A model generated the notes under the pieces. The model saw only the letters and a program-made list of their open reading frames with translations. It ran no database searches and was not told the DNA's origin. 64,000 nucleotides of DNA from Elmis aenea (Eukaryota; Arthropoda; Insecta; Coleoptera; Elmidae): positions 3,469,982-3,533,981 of the forward strand of contig OX393578.1 of NCBI GenBank assembly GCA_947652605.1. The letters are read 5' to 3'. Position 1 is the stretch's first letter. Each line of letters starts with the position of its first letter. Positions 35,001-46,599 of this stretch are shown here, piece by piece. The position numbers and the translations under genes are program-made.

Positions 35001-38000
35001 TTAAGAAGCAAGTTTAAGATTAGTTTGCATTAAAAGAAATCCTTTTTTTATACAGATTTGGCAAAATAAAGTTGTTTTTAGCGTTTAGCAGTTGCTTTCT
35101 TAACAAATATGAACGAATACAACAAATAACGCGATTTGTTTAAGAAGCAAGTTTAAGGTTAGTTTGCATTAAAAGAAATCCTTTTTTCATACAGATTTGG
35201 CAAAATAAAGTTGTTTTTAGCGTTTAGCAGTTGCTTTCTTAACAAATACGAGCGAATACAAGAAATAACGCGATTTGTTTAAGAAACAAGGCAAAGATCA
35301 GTTTGCATTAAAAGAAATGTTTTTTTCATACAGATTTGGCAAAATAAAGTTGTTTTTAGCAATTCGCAGTTGCTTACTTAACAAATATGAACGAATACAT
35401 CAAATAACGCGATTTGTTTAAGAAGCAAGTTTAAGATTAGTTTGCATTGAAGGAAATCCTTTTTTCATTCAGATTTGGCAAAATAAAGTTGTTTTTAGCG
35501 TTTAGCAGTTGCTTTATTAACAAATATGAACGAATACAACAAATAACGCGATTTGGTTAAGAAACAAGGCAAAGATCAGTTTGCATTAAAAGAAATGCTT
35601 TTTTCATACAGATTTGGCAAAATAAAGTTGTTTTTAGCGTTTAGCAGTTGCTTTATTAACAAATATGAACGAATACAACAAATAACGCGATTTGGTTAAA
35701 AAGCAAGTTTAAGATTAGTTTGCATTAAAAGAAATCCTTTTTTCATACAGATTTGGCAAAATAAAGTTGTTTTTAGCGTTTAGCAGTTGCTTTATTAACA
35801 AATATGAACGAATACAACAAATAACGCGATTTGGTTAAGAAGCAAGATTAAGATTAGTTTGCATTAAAAGAAATCCTGTTTTCATACAGATTTGGAAAAA
35901 TAAAGTTGTTTTTAGCGTTTAGCAGTTGCTTTCTTAACAAATATGAACGAATACAAGAAATAACGCGATTTGTTTAAGAAACAAGGCAAAGATCAGTTTG
36001 CATCAAAAGAAATCCTTTTTTCATACAGATTTGGAAAAATAAAGTTGTTTTTAGCGTTTAGCAGTTGCTCATTAACAAATATGAACGAATACAACAAATA
36101 ACGCGATTTGTTTAAAAAGCAAGTTTAAGATTAGTTTGCAATAAAAGAAATCCTTTTTTCAAACAGATTTGGCAAAATAAAGTTGTTTTTAGCGTTTAGC
36201 AGTTGCTTTCTTAACAAATATGAACGAATACAACAAATAACGCTATTTGTTTAAAAAGCAAGTTTAAGGTTAGTTACCATTAAAAGAAATCCTTTTTTCA
36301 TACAGATTTGGCAAAATAAAGTTGTTTTTAGCGTTTAGCAGTTGCTTTCTTAACAAATATGAACGAATACACTAAATAACGCGATTTGGTTAAGAAGCAA
36401 GATTAAGATTAGTTTGCATTAAAAGAAATCCTTTTTTCATACAGATTTGGCAAAATAAAGTTGTTTTTAGCGATTAGCAGTTGCTCATTAACAAATATGA
36501 ACGAATACAACAAATAACGCGATTTGGTTAAGAAGCAAGTTTAAGATTAGTTTGCATTAAAAGAAATCCTTTTTTCATACAGATTTGACAAAATAAAGTT
36601 GTTTTTAGCGTTTAGCAGTTGCTTTATTAACAGATATGAATGAATACAACAAATAATGCGATTTGGTTAAGAAGCAATATTAAGATTAGTTTGCATTAAA
36701 AGAAATCCTTTTTTCATACAGATTTGGCAAAATAAAGTTGTTTTTAGCGTTTAGCAGTTGCTCATTAACAAATATGAACGAATACAACAAATAACGCGAT
36801 TTGTTTAAAAAGCAAGTTTAAGATTAGTTTGCAATAAAAGAAATCCTTTTTTCAAACAGATTTGGCAAAATAAAGTGGTTTTTAGCGTTTAGCAGTTGCT
36901 TTCTTAACAAATATGAACGAATACAACAAATAACGCGATTTGTTTAAAAAGCAAGTTTAAGGTTAGTTCCCATTAAAAGAAATCCTTTTTTCATACAGAT
37001 TTGGCAAAATAAAGTTGTTTTTAGTGTTTAGCAGTTGCTTTCTTAACAAATATGAACGAATACACTAAATAACGCGATTTGTTTAAAAAGCAAGTTTAAG
37101 GTTAGTTCCCATTAAAAGAAATCCTTTTTTCAAACAGATTTGGCAAAATAAAGTTGTTTTTAGCGTTTAGCAGTTGCTTTCTTAACAAATATGAACGAAT
37201 ACACTAAATAACGCGATTTGTTTAAAAAGCAAGTTTAAGGTTAGTTCCCATTAAAAGAAATCCTTTTTTCATACAGATTTGGCAAAATAAAGTTGTTTTT
37301 AGCGTTTAGCAGTTGCTTTATTAACAAATATGAACGAATACAACAAATAACGCGATTTGTTTAAGAAACAAGGCAAAGATCAGTTTGCATTAAAAGAAAT
37401 GCTTTTTTCATACAGATTTGGCAAAATAAAGTTGTTTTTAGCGTTTAGCAGTTGCTTTATTAACAAATATGAACGAATACAACAAATAACGCGATTTGGT
37501 TAAGAAACAAGATTAAGATTAGTTTGCATTAAAAGAAATCCTTTTTTCACACAGATTTGGCAAAATAAAGTTGTTTTTACCGTTTAGCAGTTGCTTTATT
37601 AACAAATATGAACGAATACAACAAATAACGCTATTTGGTTAAGAAGCAAGATTAAGATTAGTTTGCATTAAAAGAAATCCTTTTTTCATACAGATTTGGC
37701 AAAATAAAGTTGTTTTTAGCGTTTAGCAGTTGCTTTATTAACAAATATGAACGAATACAACAAATAACGCTATTTGTTTAAGAAACAAGGCAAAGATCAG
37801 TTTGCATTAAAAGAAATGCTTTTTTCATACAGATTTGGCAAAATAAAGTTGTTTTTAGCGTTTAGCAGTTGCTTTAATAACAAATATGAACGAATACAAC
37901 AAATAACGCGATTTGGTTAAGAAACAAGATTAAGATTAGTTTGCATTAAAAGAAATCCTTTTTTCACACAGATTTGGCAAAATAAAGTTGTTTTTACCGT

Positions 38001-38571
38001 TTAGCAGTTGCTTTATTAACAAATATGAACGAATACAACAAATAACGCTATTTGGTTAAGAAGCAAGATTAAGATTAGTTTGCATTAAAAGAAATCCTTT
38101 TTTCATACAGATTTGGCAAAATAAAGTTGTTTTTAGCGTTTAGCAGTTGCTTTATTAACAAATATGAACGAATACAACAAATAACGCGATTTGTTTAAGA
38201 AACAAGGCAAAGATCAGTTTGCATTAAAAGAAATGCTTTTTTCATACAGATTTGGCAAAATAAAGTTGTTTTTAGCGTTTAGCAGTTGCTTTATTAACAA
38301 ATATGAACGAATACAACAAATAACGCGATTTGGTTAAGAAGCAAGATTAAGATTAGTTTGCATTAAAACAAATCCTTTTTTCATACAGATTTGGCAAAAT
38401 AAAGTTGTTTTTAGCGTTTAGCAGTTGCTTTATTAACAAATATGAACGAATACAACAAATAACGCTATTTGGTTAAGAAGCAAGATTAAGATTAGTTTGC
38501 ATTAAAAGAAATTCTTTTTTCATACAGATTTGGCAAAATAAAGTTGTTTTTAGCGTTTAGCAGTTGCTTTA
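32002..38571 (+). repeat. satellite array, about 48 units of 139 bp
   Basis: Head-to-tail units begin TTAACAAATATGAACGAATA and contain CGCTATTTGGTTAAGAAGC (or CGCGATTTGTTTAAAAAGC), TTTGCATTAAAAGAAATCC and GGCAAAATAAAGTTGTTTTT. Most are exactly 139 bp, for example starts at 32002, 32141, 32280, 32419, 32558 and 32697. Three units around 33350-33570 are shortened by internal deletions of about 30-45 bp. Variants combine into local higher-order repeats: an apparently identical dimer (32280-32557 and 32558-32835) and a 417-bp trimer repeated three times at the right end (37321-38571). The array has no open frame of 60 codons or more on either strand. Both edges are sharp. No homology to a known satellite could be tested. 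Confidence 0.98.
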
Positions 38572-39420
38572 TTAAATATATCGCATTAATTTTTTCATTT
38601 TCAAAAAATTTATAGGACACCCTAGTTTGTTAAAACACACAGCTACACTCATGATTGTGTTCACATAGCAAAACTCCATTTTAATCAGGACCATTCAATC
38701 ATTAATTGGAAAAATTATGAAATGGAGCGAGTGCTACGTGCTTATAATATTTCGTTCCAATAAAATCGTGGAAGTTCAATTCAGAGTACGGCGGTTATCA
38801 GATAATCCGTAATTTATATTCTGTCTTGAGTGTGGTCAAGCACACATACAGCAGTTGAGATAAAAGATAATAACGTGCACTAACAGAATGGTTGTTTGAA
38901 CATTGGCTAGATCAGTGGAATTGCATACAGAATGTGCCATGCAAGGACCCAATTTTCGCCAGCTCTGAGAATTGAAACACAAAAAGTTGTCAAAATGGAA
39001 GAAGCTTGTCTTGAATAAAGTTATACAGTGTGTAAGGTCAGGTAATGCCAATTACGTCATTGATAATTAGAATAAATTCCGAAATACCTTACATATTTTA
39101 TAGTGTGGAGTAGCAGTAGTCGTTATTTGTTCTGAATATCTAAAAAGGCGTAGAACATGTAACCATAATGATAATACACATATATACCTGTACACACAAA
39201 ATTATATTTACTTAAAAAAAGAGTTTTTAAAGTAAGTGTCATTAAGGTATTCACAAACTCCGTAGTCAGCTTTAGAATTAAAACATTTCTTAATATTTTC
39301 TTTAAGTTGTGGGTGGGTAGATTTTTTATACTCTCAGGTGATGTGCTAAAATTGCTATATATAGCAATAATTATAGAGGCAACGGTTTTTGCAGATAGGT
39401 GTATTTAAAGCAATCGGGCT
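38572..39420. other. unassigned sequence right of the satellite
   Basis: No gene was recognised. The array stops at TTGCTTTATTAA and is followed by non-repetitive A+T-rich sequence. Confidence 0.4.
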
Positions 39421-40055
39421 TTAGATTTTTTTATGTTGGGTATTGGCTGCATGGTTTCTTATATCCACTTCGAACAGATCAAAATTATTTCTTACGAAAA
39501 GGATGGCTTCGAGAATGAATAGACCGTAAAAAGTTAATATTTCTTTGTCACGAAAAGTGTCTTTACAGTTATCTCGGTAGTTTAGACCAAAAATATTTCT
39601 TATACATCGCTTTTGTATAATAAAGAGGCGTTCAGAGTCACTAGCGTTACCCCAAAAAATTACAGCATAACGTAACCTAGATTCAACATATACATGATAT
39701 GCAGTTTTGGCCGCGTTTGTATTGACCAATTTTTTTAGGTTTTTTAGTGCGAAAGGATACCGTGACAGGCTTTGTGACATGCGTTTGATGTGGTATGACC
39801 AGTCCAGCCTTGAGTCAATACATAAACCAAGAAATGATATTTTATTAACAACATTTATAGTTGTGGAATTATTTTGAAGTTTTAAGTCGGAGGTTATTTT
39901 AGTTTGTGAAAATCTTGTAACTTGAGTTTTATTGACGTTTAAGGTTGAATTATTTATTGTGAACCAATGTTGGTTGGCCTAAGCAGCTTTTGTTCAGCAT
40001 TTTTGGAATACGAGTCACTAATAATAGCAGATGTGCCATCGGCAAATTGTATTCC
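39421..40055 (-). mobile_element. LINE reverse-transcriptase C-terminal fragment
   Basis: Reading on the minus strand from 40055: IQFADGTSAIISDSYSKNAE, a stop, then HWFTINNSTLNVNKTQVTRF and KISFLGLCIDSRLDWSYHIK, followed by the frame 39780-39421 with SLSRYPFALKNLKKLVN, YVESRLRYAVIFWGNAS and FIIQKRCIRNIFGL. This is the palm C-motif, thumb and connection order of a Jockey-superfamily or CR1-like reverse transcriptase. The usual FADD is FADG here (codons 40046-40035), so the catalytic Asp pair is broken. 5'-truncated; clade not assigned. Confidence 0.82.
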
Positions 40056-41720
40056 TCGTACTTAAAAAGTTCTAGCACACGTTATAAAAATGTCGAATCT
40101 CTTTTTTCTCATTACTTTTTTGTCTTAATCGTTAGATTAATTTTATTTGTACTTCTTAAGGTACTTTTTTTTATGTAGAATGTAACTCTCATTTAAGACA
40201 TTTTGTTGTCATTTCTAATATACGGAGAATTTTGTGATCCAAATAAGGAATACTTTGCGTATATCAAAATCCGAATATATTTTCATGCACTGATGTAAAT
40301 TTTCTGACCATTAAATACTATGTTTGGCTTATTTCTAAATAGAAACGAGAAATTCAAGGTAATAATTACCTTTGGCACACCCTGTACATTTGATATAAAA
40401 AGTGAGTCGATCGATTGTAGTTTTTTTCTGTAAGATAAGGTGTTTTTTTGAGACGATTTTGTTAAAGCAACGCAGTTATGTCTATGTACTTCCATTTGCG
40501 TGGGCTAAATTTAGCTTTGTACCTTTTTCTCCAGTATTATATCAAAGAGCAGTTGATTTTTTGTTGATTTTATTTTCCTAGATAAATATTCTAAGGGATG
40601 ATGTCAACCTTGCTTTCTTTAAAAAAAAAATGCTGGTAAAAATGGACAACTCAACATTTTACACAAAAATCCTAGCGTCTTTTACAAGTACGTATATTCA
40701 AAGCTTTGTCAAGATTGAACTTTGAAGCGTTTTATTGCAACATACTTAGGCAAACTGACGCTTTTTTTTTTAAAGAAAAATGCTTAGATAAAATCATTTC
40801 GAGTGAAATGTTTTCTGTTATCGAAGGATATTCAATGAAACGTACATCTAGATACTTGTAGTCAAAAATCAAAGCGGCGATGCTCGCAAAGATAAGGGAG
40901 CGTAAAAGAATAAACGGTCCAATTAAATGTTAAATGTTTTTCTCTTGCTGTGCTCAAGTCAATTATTTTTTTAAAAGAAAAATGTTTGTTACAATTAAAC
41001 TGGGTCATTTGAATCAGGAACAAATCCAATATACGGAATTCTATTAATAATATAAAAGAAAGACGAGGACAAAGAAAATACTGTCTAACATTTCCACAAA
41101 AGATTTTTCTTGAAACATTTCTGATGCTTTTCAATCTTTTTTTTAAATACAGGCGAAATTTTAATTTCCATTTGTAGTAGAGATAATAAGGCGAATTTAA
41201 TCTCGAATCCTTTGCTCTTGTTAATATATTTTCCTCAGGCAATAACGTTATTCGTTGATTTAAGTTAGGCTGTAAACAGCTAAGCGAAATACCATTTGAT
41301 GATACGTTCAGTCTCGAAAAAAATCTTGTTTCTTTATCTTGGCTTAGTTTTTACGTTTCTGTGGTTGGTTAACAAATGTTTGAGGTTTAACTGACAATAA
41401 AACTTCAGCTTGCCATCCCTTGTAAGACCCTTTCTCATTTGATACTATAAGAGTGAATTTTTTTTTATTTCACAGCATCATACGTCTTCAGTAACTTATT
41501 ACAAAAAAATAGGTGGGTAATTTTAAAGTGTACCAAGCCAGAAAAAAGTTCCCAGCCCTTACAATACTTTATTTTGGGATATAAAACTGTGTTGTTTATT
41601 GCAAAGGCTGTCTAGAAATGCCAAAGTAGGCTTACGTCAAAATTGACAACGTAATTACATGTGTATATTAGCCAAAAAAACCGTTAAAATAGTATGTATT
41701 ATGTGATCGTAGAAAAAGTA
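40056..41720. other. unassigned sequence
   Basis: A 126-codon minus-strand frame (41242-40862) is the longest here. It is rich in Phe, Leu, Lys and Arg and has no motif I recognise; it is probably a chance frame. CACACCCTGTACATT at about 40375 resembles common insect transposon termini, without a visible partner. Confidence 0.4.
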
Positions 41721-41723
41721 AGC

Positions 41724-41779
41724 TACATAACACGAGTTGTAAAGCAATTAATATGCTTCTTACAACTCTTGTTATGTAA
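41724..41779. repeat. short inverted repeat (hairpin)
   Basis: The arms TACATAACACGAGTTGTAA and TTACAACTCTTGTTATGTA are complementary except for one position, separated by about 18 bp. It may be a tiny MITE or a recombination relic. It is not followed by a T-run typical of any terminator relevant here. Confidence 0.6.
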
Positions 41780-44044
41780 TATACTCGTATTTGCTTCTTT
41801 TTTATTTTAATCTTTAATAGAACTCTATAGGTACTTCCAAATATTTTCCAATGACTTTAAATCTAATTTTATTGTTGTTTACTGTCAAAAGTAATTATCA
41901 CGATGCCTTAAATACATCAAGAAAATCCGCATTTTTCCATGAACTACTTTATCTAATGACAAAAAAAATCGCTAAGGATCTCCGAACACTTAAGGGAATG
42001 CCACAATAAAACATGAAAGATAAAACAGGCAGGTAATTTATAACGCAATACTGCGAGCAATAAAGGTCGACCATATAAAAATGCTGGCCATAACAATAAA
42101 ATAAAAGTCACTTTAGCAAATGTTTATTACAGTGAATGATGGTGGCAATATTATAATGCCGGCCTGAATAATTCCAAAATCAATTAATATTTCATACAAA
42201 CGGCGCGGTTACAGTTTAAAGAAAAGTACGTACATGCCTTTGATCGCGCGGTTGTCTACCGCTACACGGCGAACGGTAATAGTAAATTATTAAATATGGA
42301 ATAATAAATCTTGCCAAAGCAAATCCCATCCACTTTAGATGTAATAAGGGCACAATCCGCTTTGGACACCGGTTCGGTGGGTTTGCTACGGTAGATCGTC
42401 TTAATTTAAGACTTGAAGGTAGGGGCCTATAATTTCCCGAAATCAAGTCTTAATGGGAAACAGAAAACCCTTGACAGATATTACAACAAATGTTTAGCAA
42501 TCGGCTTATTTCATATTTGGGAAAAGATACTTAAAATTGTGCACAACCATTTAGGGATTTTGGTATCAGATAGACCCTCTGTCCAACGCGAATATTTCAA
42601 GAAACTTTCTCAGAAGCAAACGAAAGACAACAATATGAGTCAATACATATGATCTACCTTTAAAACTTGATATTATTATTATTCTTCTTAGCTGGTCTTA
42701 ACTTTAAACATTTATATTAAACGTTTAAATTTTGAAATAATATAGACTGATTTTAAAGTTTTAATAATAATAATTGTTAAGACTGTCTTTAAATATTTAA
42801 ATACTTAAAAAAAATAATTATAGATCAGTGTCCTTTATTTAAAAATCAGTGTGGTACATGGACGCCCACAGAAAATTATTCAGTGGGGGGGGGCAAAGCT
42901 TGCAAAGGAATGCATTAAAATATTAAGGAACTTTTAACTTGACCGTCTTTCATTTGGTCATTAATGAATTACTCGATTCCTGGGAGGAGCAAGTGCCCCG
43001 TTTGCCCTCCCCTGTGGACGGCCGTGGTATTACGTTTTTGATCATTCGTTATTTTTTAAAGTGTCATATGCGAACAAAAACATTATTTTATTTGGAAAAG
43101 CACATTACAGTGAGTTATTAAGTATCACAAGAATATGAAAATAACTTATATTTGAGTGGCACATGAAGAAAGAGCTTTCGGAAGGTTCACAAAATTTTTC
43201 AGTGGCCGTAAAATATATTTTAATATTTGTTATCAGCAATAACGAAACTTGTCTTACACCTGATGGTAGAGGGACATATGACTAAATAAATAAACAAATA
43301 ACGAAATTAAACCAACAAAAGGCATCCATTATTGTGTATATTGGTAAACATAATCGCTATTTAGCTTATACATTCTTTATATCTCAAGCGGTTTAGATTT
43401 ATTGTAAAAAGCTTGTGTTGTGTTAAGTAACTTGCATGGTTATTTCTGACCTATATTTTCTCTTCGCCGGCAACTCAGTTTGTATTTCACTCTCAGGGGT
43501 TAGTATATCACATCATCTGTATATATCAATGGAGAAACTGTTACTCCAGCTACATTTATCCAAGTTAGGTAAATCACAGCTACATTTATCAATATACACA
43601 TCGATTCGCTACGGAAATAAGGCACATCCCTATTTCACTAGGTGATTTATATGAGTCCATTTGCTTAATCCACAATCCACCGATACCCGTTATTACGTAT
43701 GTATGATGCATTCTTAAGGACGTACGGTTTTATTAATGTTTAGAGGAAATTCGAAAAGACGAGGCAGATTAAATATTTATAGGGATTTTTAAGATACTCT
43801 TGAGTTGTTTACGAAAGAATTTATTAAAGGATATTGCATGTTATGCAAAGAAAAACTGTGCCTAATAATAGAAACATGTTTTTCCACTGTTTAACTTAGT
43901 ATTAAAAGTTTATTTTTAAAACGTTTCTCATCCACCAAGCACAAAGGATAGGCGGCATCCAAAGTGGTCTAACATTCTACAAGGAATTGTTCATAAACAA
44001 GTTTACTAAAAATTACACAGGCCGACATTTCAGCACTTTGTGAA
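41780..44044. other. unassigned sequence
   Basis: No gene was found. A patch at about 42190-42430 is richer in G+C, with frames on both strands but no recognisable domain. A LINE-like tail (GACTAAATAAATAAAC) occurs near 43280. G-runs occur at about 42883-42893. Confidence 0.4.
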
Positions 44045-44395
44045 AATTGTTTTAATTTTGATAACTGTTTTTATATAAATTACATGCTCTGAATTCAATG
44101 GAACACGCAGTTTTTCGTTATAACATCAAGTTTTTCAGCAAAATGTAAAAACAGCTAATTGAGTTTTTAAAGAAAACCACAATTAAATTTCAAAAATATC
44201 TAAACAAAAAACTGTTTGGATCATTTATATTAGAATTGCTGTTCTTATATAAATCACATGTTCTGAATTTAATGGTGCACACAGATTTTTGCTATCTCAT
44301 CAAGTTTTTCAGCAAAATGAAAAAAACGATTGATGAGTCTCAAAAAAAAAACAATTTATTTCAAAACTATTTAAACAAAAAATTATTTGCAAAAT
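44045..44395. repeat. two-copy direct repeat, about 174 bp
   Basis: Shared blocks TATATAAAT-ACATG-TCTGAAT, then ATCAAGTTTTTCAGCAAAATG and CTAAACAAAAAACTG-type ends, recur with an offset of about 174 bp (for example 44071 and 44245). The copies are diverged. There is no relation to the 139-bp satellite. Confidence 0.7.
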
Positions 44396-45045
44396 GACGT
44401 GTCAAAACGAATTAAAGGTGTTTATACCAACATAAAATAAGATAGGACAAACATCTCAATTTCGATTGTACGTCGACAGGGGTCCTTTTGGGAATCGGAG
44501 CTCCAAATACTGATAAAACGCTTTGTATTCGTATATGAAGGTGTTAATTTATGAAGATTACAGTAATTTGCAAATAAGCCAGTGAGAATGCCTCCTGGAA
44601 TAGGGTTTTCGAGACAAATTCTGTTACGAACATCTAAAATTGCTCGTCGAACTTATTTACGGCGACATTAACATTGAAATTCCGTTGTGTGAGGCGCAAG
44701 CTATGGGCTACGAGTTCGAAGAAATTGCCCGTTTTTAAATTATACTGCGACCCACTAAACGTCTAAAAGAGCGACAGCTGGCTAGAAAAATGGGTTAGAG
44801 GAGAGAACCTCTAGAAATAAAATATATTGTTACTGCAGCTTAGTTTAATTTTTGTTTGCAGAACTTTTAAGATTACAGTAAAAGAGCTTTTAGTGTCGCT
44901 ATGTCGGATGACAGCCAAATTTGTGCAAAAAGTCTATAAATAGAGTACATTAACGTTTTAAAGTGTATTTTTTCAAATATGGATTTTTCTCTTCTACTTG
45001 GCTCCTCTCTTGTGATTTTTTAAAACCCTTTTTCCATACAATATA
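44396..45045. other. unassigned sequence
   Basis: No gene or repeat was recognised. The part around 44470-44830 is less A+T-rich but without a significant frame. Confidence 0.4.
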
Positions 45046-45224
45046 TCGTCACCCCAGTATTGATTTGTTCAATATCCACTTTTTGGGGATATTGAACTAT
45101 ATACGTCAAAATTTAAGTTAAAATTAGCTTGTTCAATAAACCGCAAGAAAACAAAGATATCAGAATTAAATAAAAAGTTTTCAGTATGTTTTTTGTGCAA
45201 CATCCAGTAAAATTATAAAAATTA

Positions 45225-45268
45225 TGTGTTGCAGTGTTCAATATCCGGATATTGAACACTGCAACACA
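45225..45268. repeat. perfect 44-bp palindrome
   Basis: The arm of 22 bases starting TGTGTTGCAGTG and ending CAATATCC is followed, without any spacer, by its exact reverse complement. It is built from two back-to-back copies of the element's GTTCAATATCC subterminal motif. Such a spacer-free palindrome would extrude as a cruciform and could bind a dimeric protein. Confidence 0.95.
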
Positions 45269-45561
45269 AATTTAATAAAACTGCTGCCACGAGTAAATTT
45301 TATTTTGTTCAATATCCATATGAACCAATCAGATATAGGTTTTATGTCAAGTGATTAAGAGTCCGTTTTTCACGCTTACTTTTGTTAGGTTAGTGATCGC
45401 GCGGGATACTTTAATGTTGTGACAGTAGCTTAAACATCTTATAGATTTTGACAGAGTACTGCAACCCCTTCGGTGTTTTAATTTGTGCAAAATGAGTGAG
45501 ACTGAAGAAAACTATTTCAGTTCGTCGGTGCCTAAAATTAAGGACAATAATTTAATGTAAA

Positions 45562-46149
45562 ATGTATTTTATTCAAAACACGGAGAGCAATATTGAACAT
45601 ATAGAGCAAAAGTTTTCCGAGCCAGGCCATGGTAACCTGCAAGATGTTGATGCTGCCCATTCAGTAATAGAAAAGAGTATAAAGAATATTAATATTTATA
45701 GTCCTCTAGGACTTGTAAGAATGATACTATACATTCGTTCAAAGAATAAGTTTAAAGTATTGCAAATGAAAAAAGAGGATTTTTTGAATTACAAGTCAAT
45801 AAGTTCACAATTCCAATTTAATCTCATTCCATACAGTAAAATCAAACACATAATGTATGATACATCAATGAGAGTAAAATTAAAAAACAGATTTACTCAA
45901 AATGTTACAGATGAAGTAACAATATGCAGACAAAGAACTCCGCGTTCTGCGAAACGAAGAAAAACCAAAACAAAAGACAATAATTTGGAGCAGAATAAAA
46001 TACTAAATCAAGTGCCTATGCTGAAAGAAGAGAGAACTATTTCGGCAAAAAAACATAAGGACCTTAGCGACATAATGAAATATATGGAAGAAGGAACCGA
46101 TAAAAAATTCTACGACACTATAATAAGAAATTTGAAAATTAAGAACTAG
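45562..46149 (+). CDS. transposase-like C-terminal ORF, 195 codons
   Basis: This is an intact frame inside the element at 45046-46583, starting at ATG 45562. The N-terminal part reads SNIEHIEQKFSEPGHG followed by DVDAAHSVIEKSI, and then FKVLQMKKEDFLNYKSIS. The order PGH, D-x-D/A-x-H-S-x-I-E, then a V-x-x-M-x-x-x-D-F-x-(N/D)-(Y/F) block is one I associate with C-terminal ends of a widespread insect transposase-like group (DUF7869-type), recalled from family knowledge and not tested. The C-terminal third is strongly basic (RTPRSAKRRKTKTKDNN), fitting nuclear DNA binding. The upstream catalytic part is missing or unreadable, and no splice acceptor was confirmed just before the ATG. It could be a terminal exon of a larger transposase. 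Confidence 0.55.
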   Translation: MYFIQNTESNIEHIEQKFSEPGHGNLQDVDAAHSVIEKSIKNINIYSPLGLVRMILYIRSKNKFKVLQMKKEDFLNYKSISSQFQFNLIPYSKIKHIMYDTSMRVKLKNRFTQNVTDEVTICRQRTPRSAKRRKTKTKDNNLEQNKILNQVPMLKEERTISAKKHKDLSDIMKYMEEGTDKKFYDTIIRNLKIKN

Positions 46150-46599
46150 ATTAAGTAGAACATGATATACACATTATTTTTTTGTTATCTTGTTTTATAT
46201 ATAAAAAAATATTTTGTTTTGCCATTATTATTAATAAAGTTTTAATATCGATTAATATTTTCATTTATTTCGAGTGATCGTTATAATTGGAGTGTTCTAT
46301 ATCCTGCCGTTTTGTTCAATATCCGCTTCACTGAGCAAAGTCAAATTTTAAACACCGATTTTGTTCAATATCCAGACTAAAAATGTTTAATATCTTGCTC
46401 TGAATGCGTTAATATAGAAAATAAAGTGAACCAAAATGACCAAAATATATCATGTATATATATAAACTCGCTGTGTACATGTGTCATACAAAAATTACAA
46501 TATTGTTGACATGTTTTGTTTCATTGGCCTCTCCTGAAATATTGCAAAAGTGGATATTGAACAAACCAATATTAAGGTGACGATATCTCCTTAACCCTT

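Larger units (their letters stand above)
45046..46583 (+). mobile_element. DNA transposon of uncertain superfamily
   Basis: The ends are inverted for about 40 bp: TCGTCACCCCAGTATTGATT at the left and the complement of TCGTCACCTTAATATTGGTT at the right, both followed by TGTTCAATATCCACTTTT. A TA dinucleotide flanks each end, but the surrounding ATAT makes the duplication ambiguous. GTTCAATATCC recurs about eight times near the ends (around 45067, 45090, 45237, 45250, 45307, 46315, 46364 and 46550, in both orientations), as subterminal transposase-binding motifs do. The interior holds one 195-codon ORF that appears to be the C-terminal end of a transposase. At 1.54 kb the element is probably an internal deletion derivative. 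Confidence 0.8.

Noticed and set aside
32002..38571. CRISPR-like array
   Set aside because: Units are about 139 bp and entirely repetitive with no unique spacers, in an animal genome. This is a satellite, not a CRISPR array.
40862..41242. 126-codon minus-strand frame as a gene
   Set aside because: Composition is what A+T-rich chance frames give; no domain, no splice context and no counterpart.
42845..43030. MITE suggested by GGACGCCCACAG and CTGTGGACGGCC
   Set aside because: Inverted similarity is limited to about 12 bases and G/C runs. No target duplication or second copy in the window.
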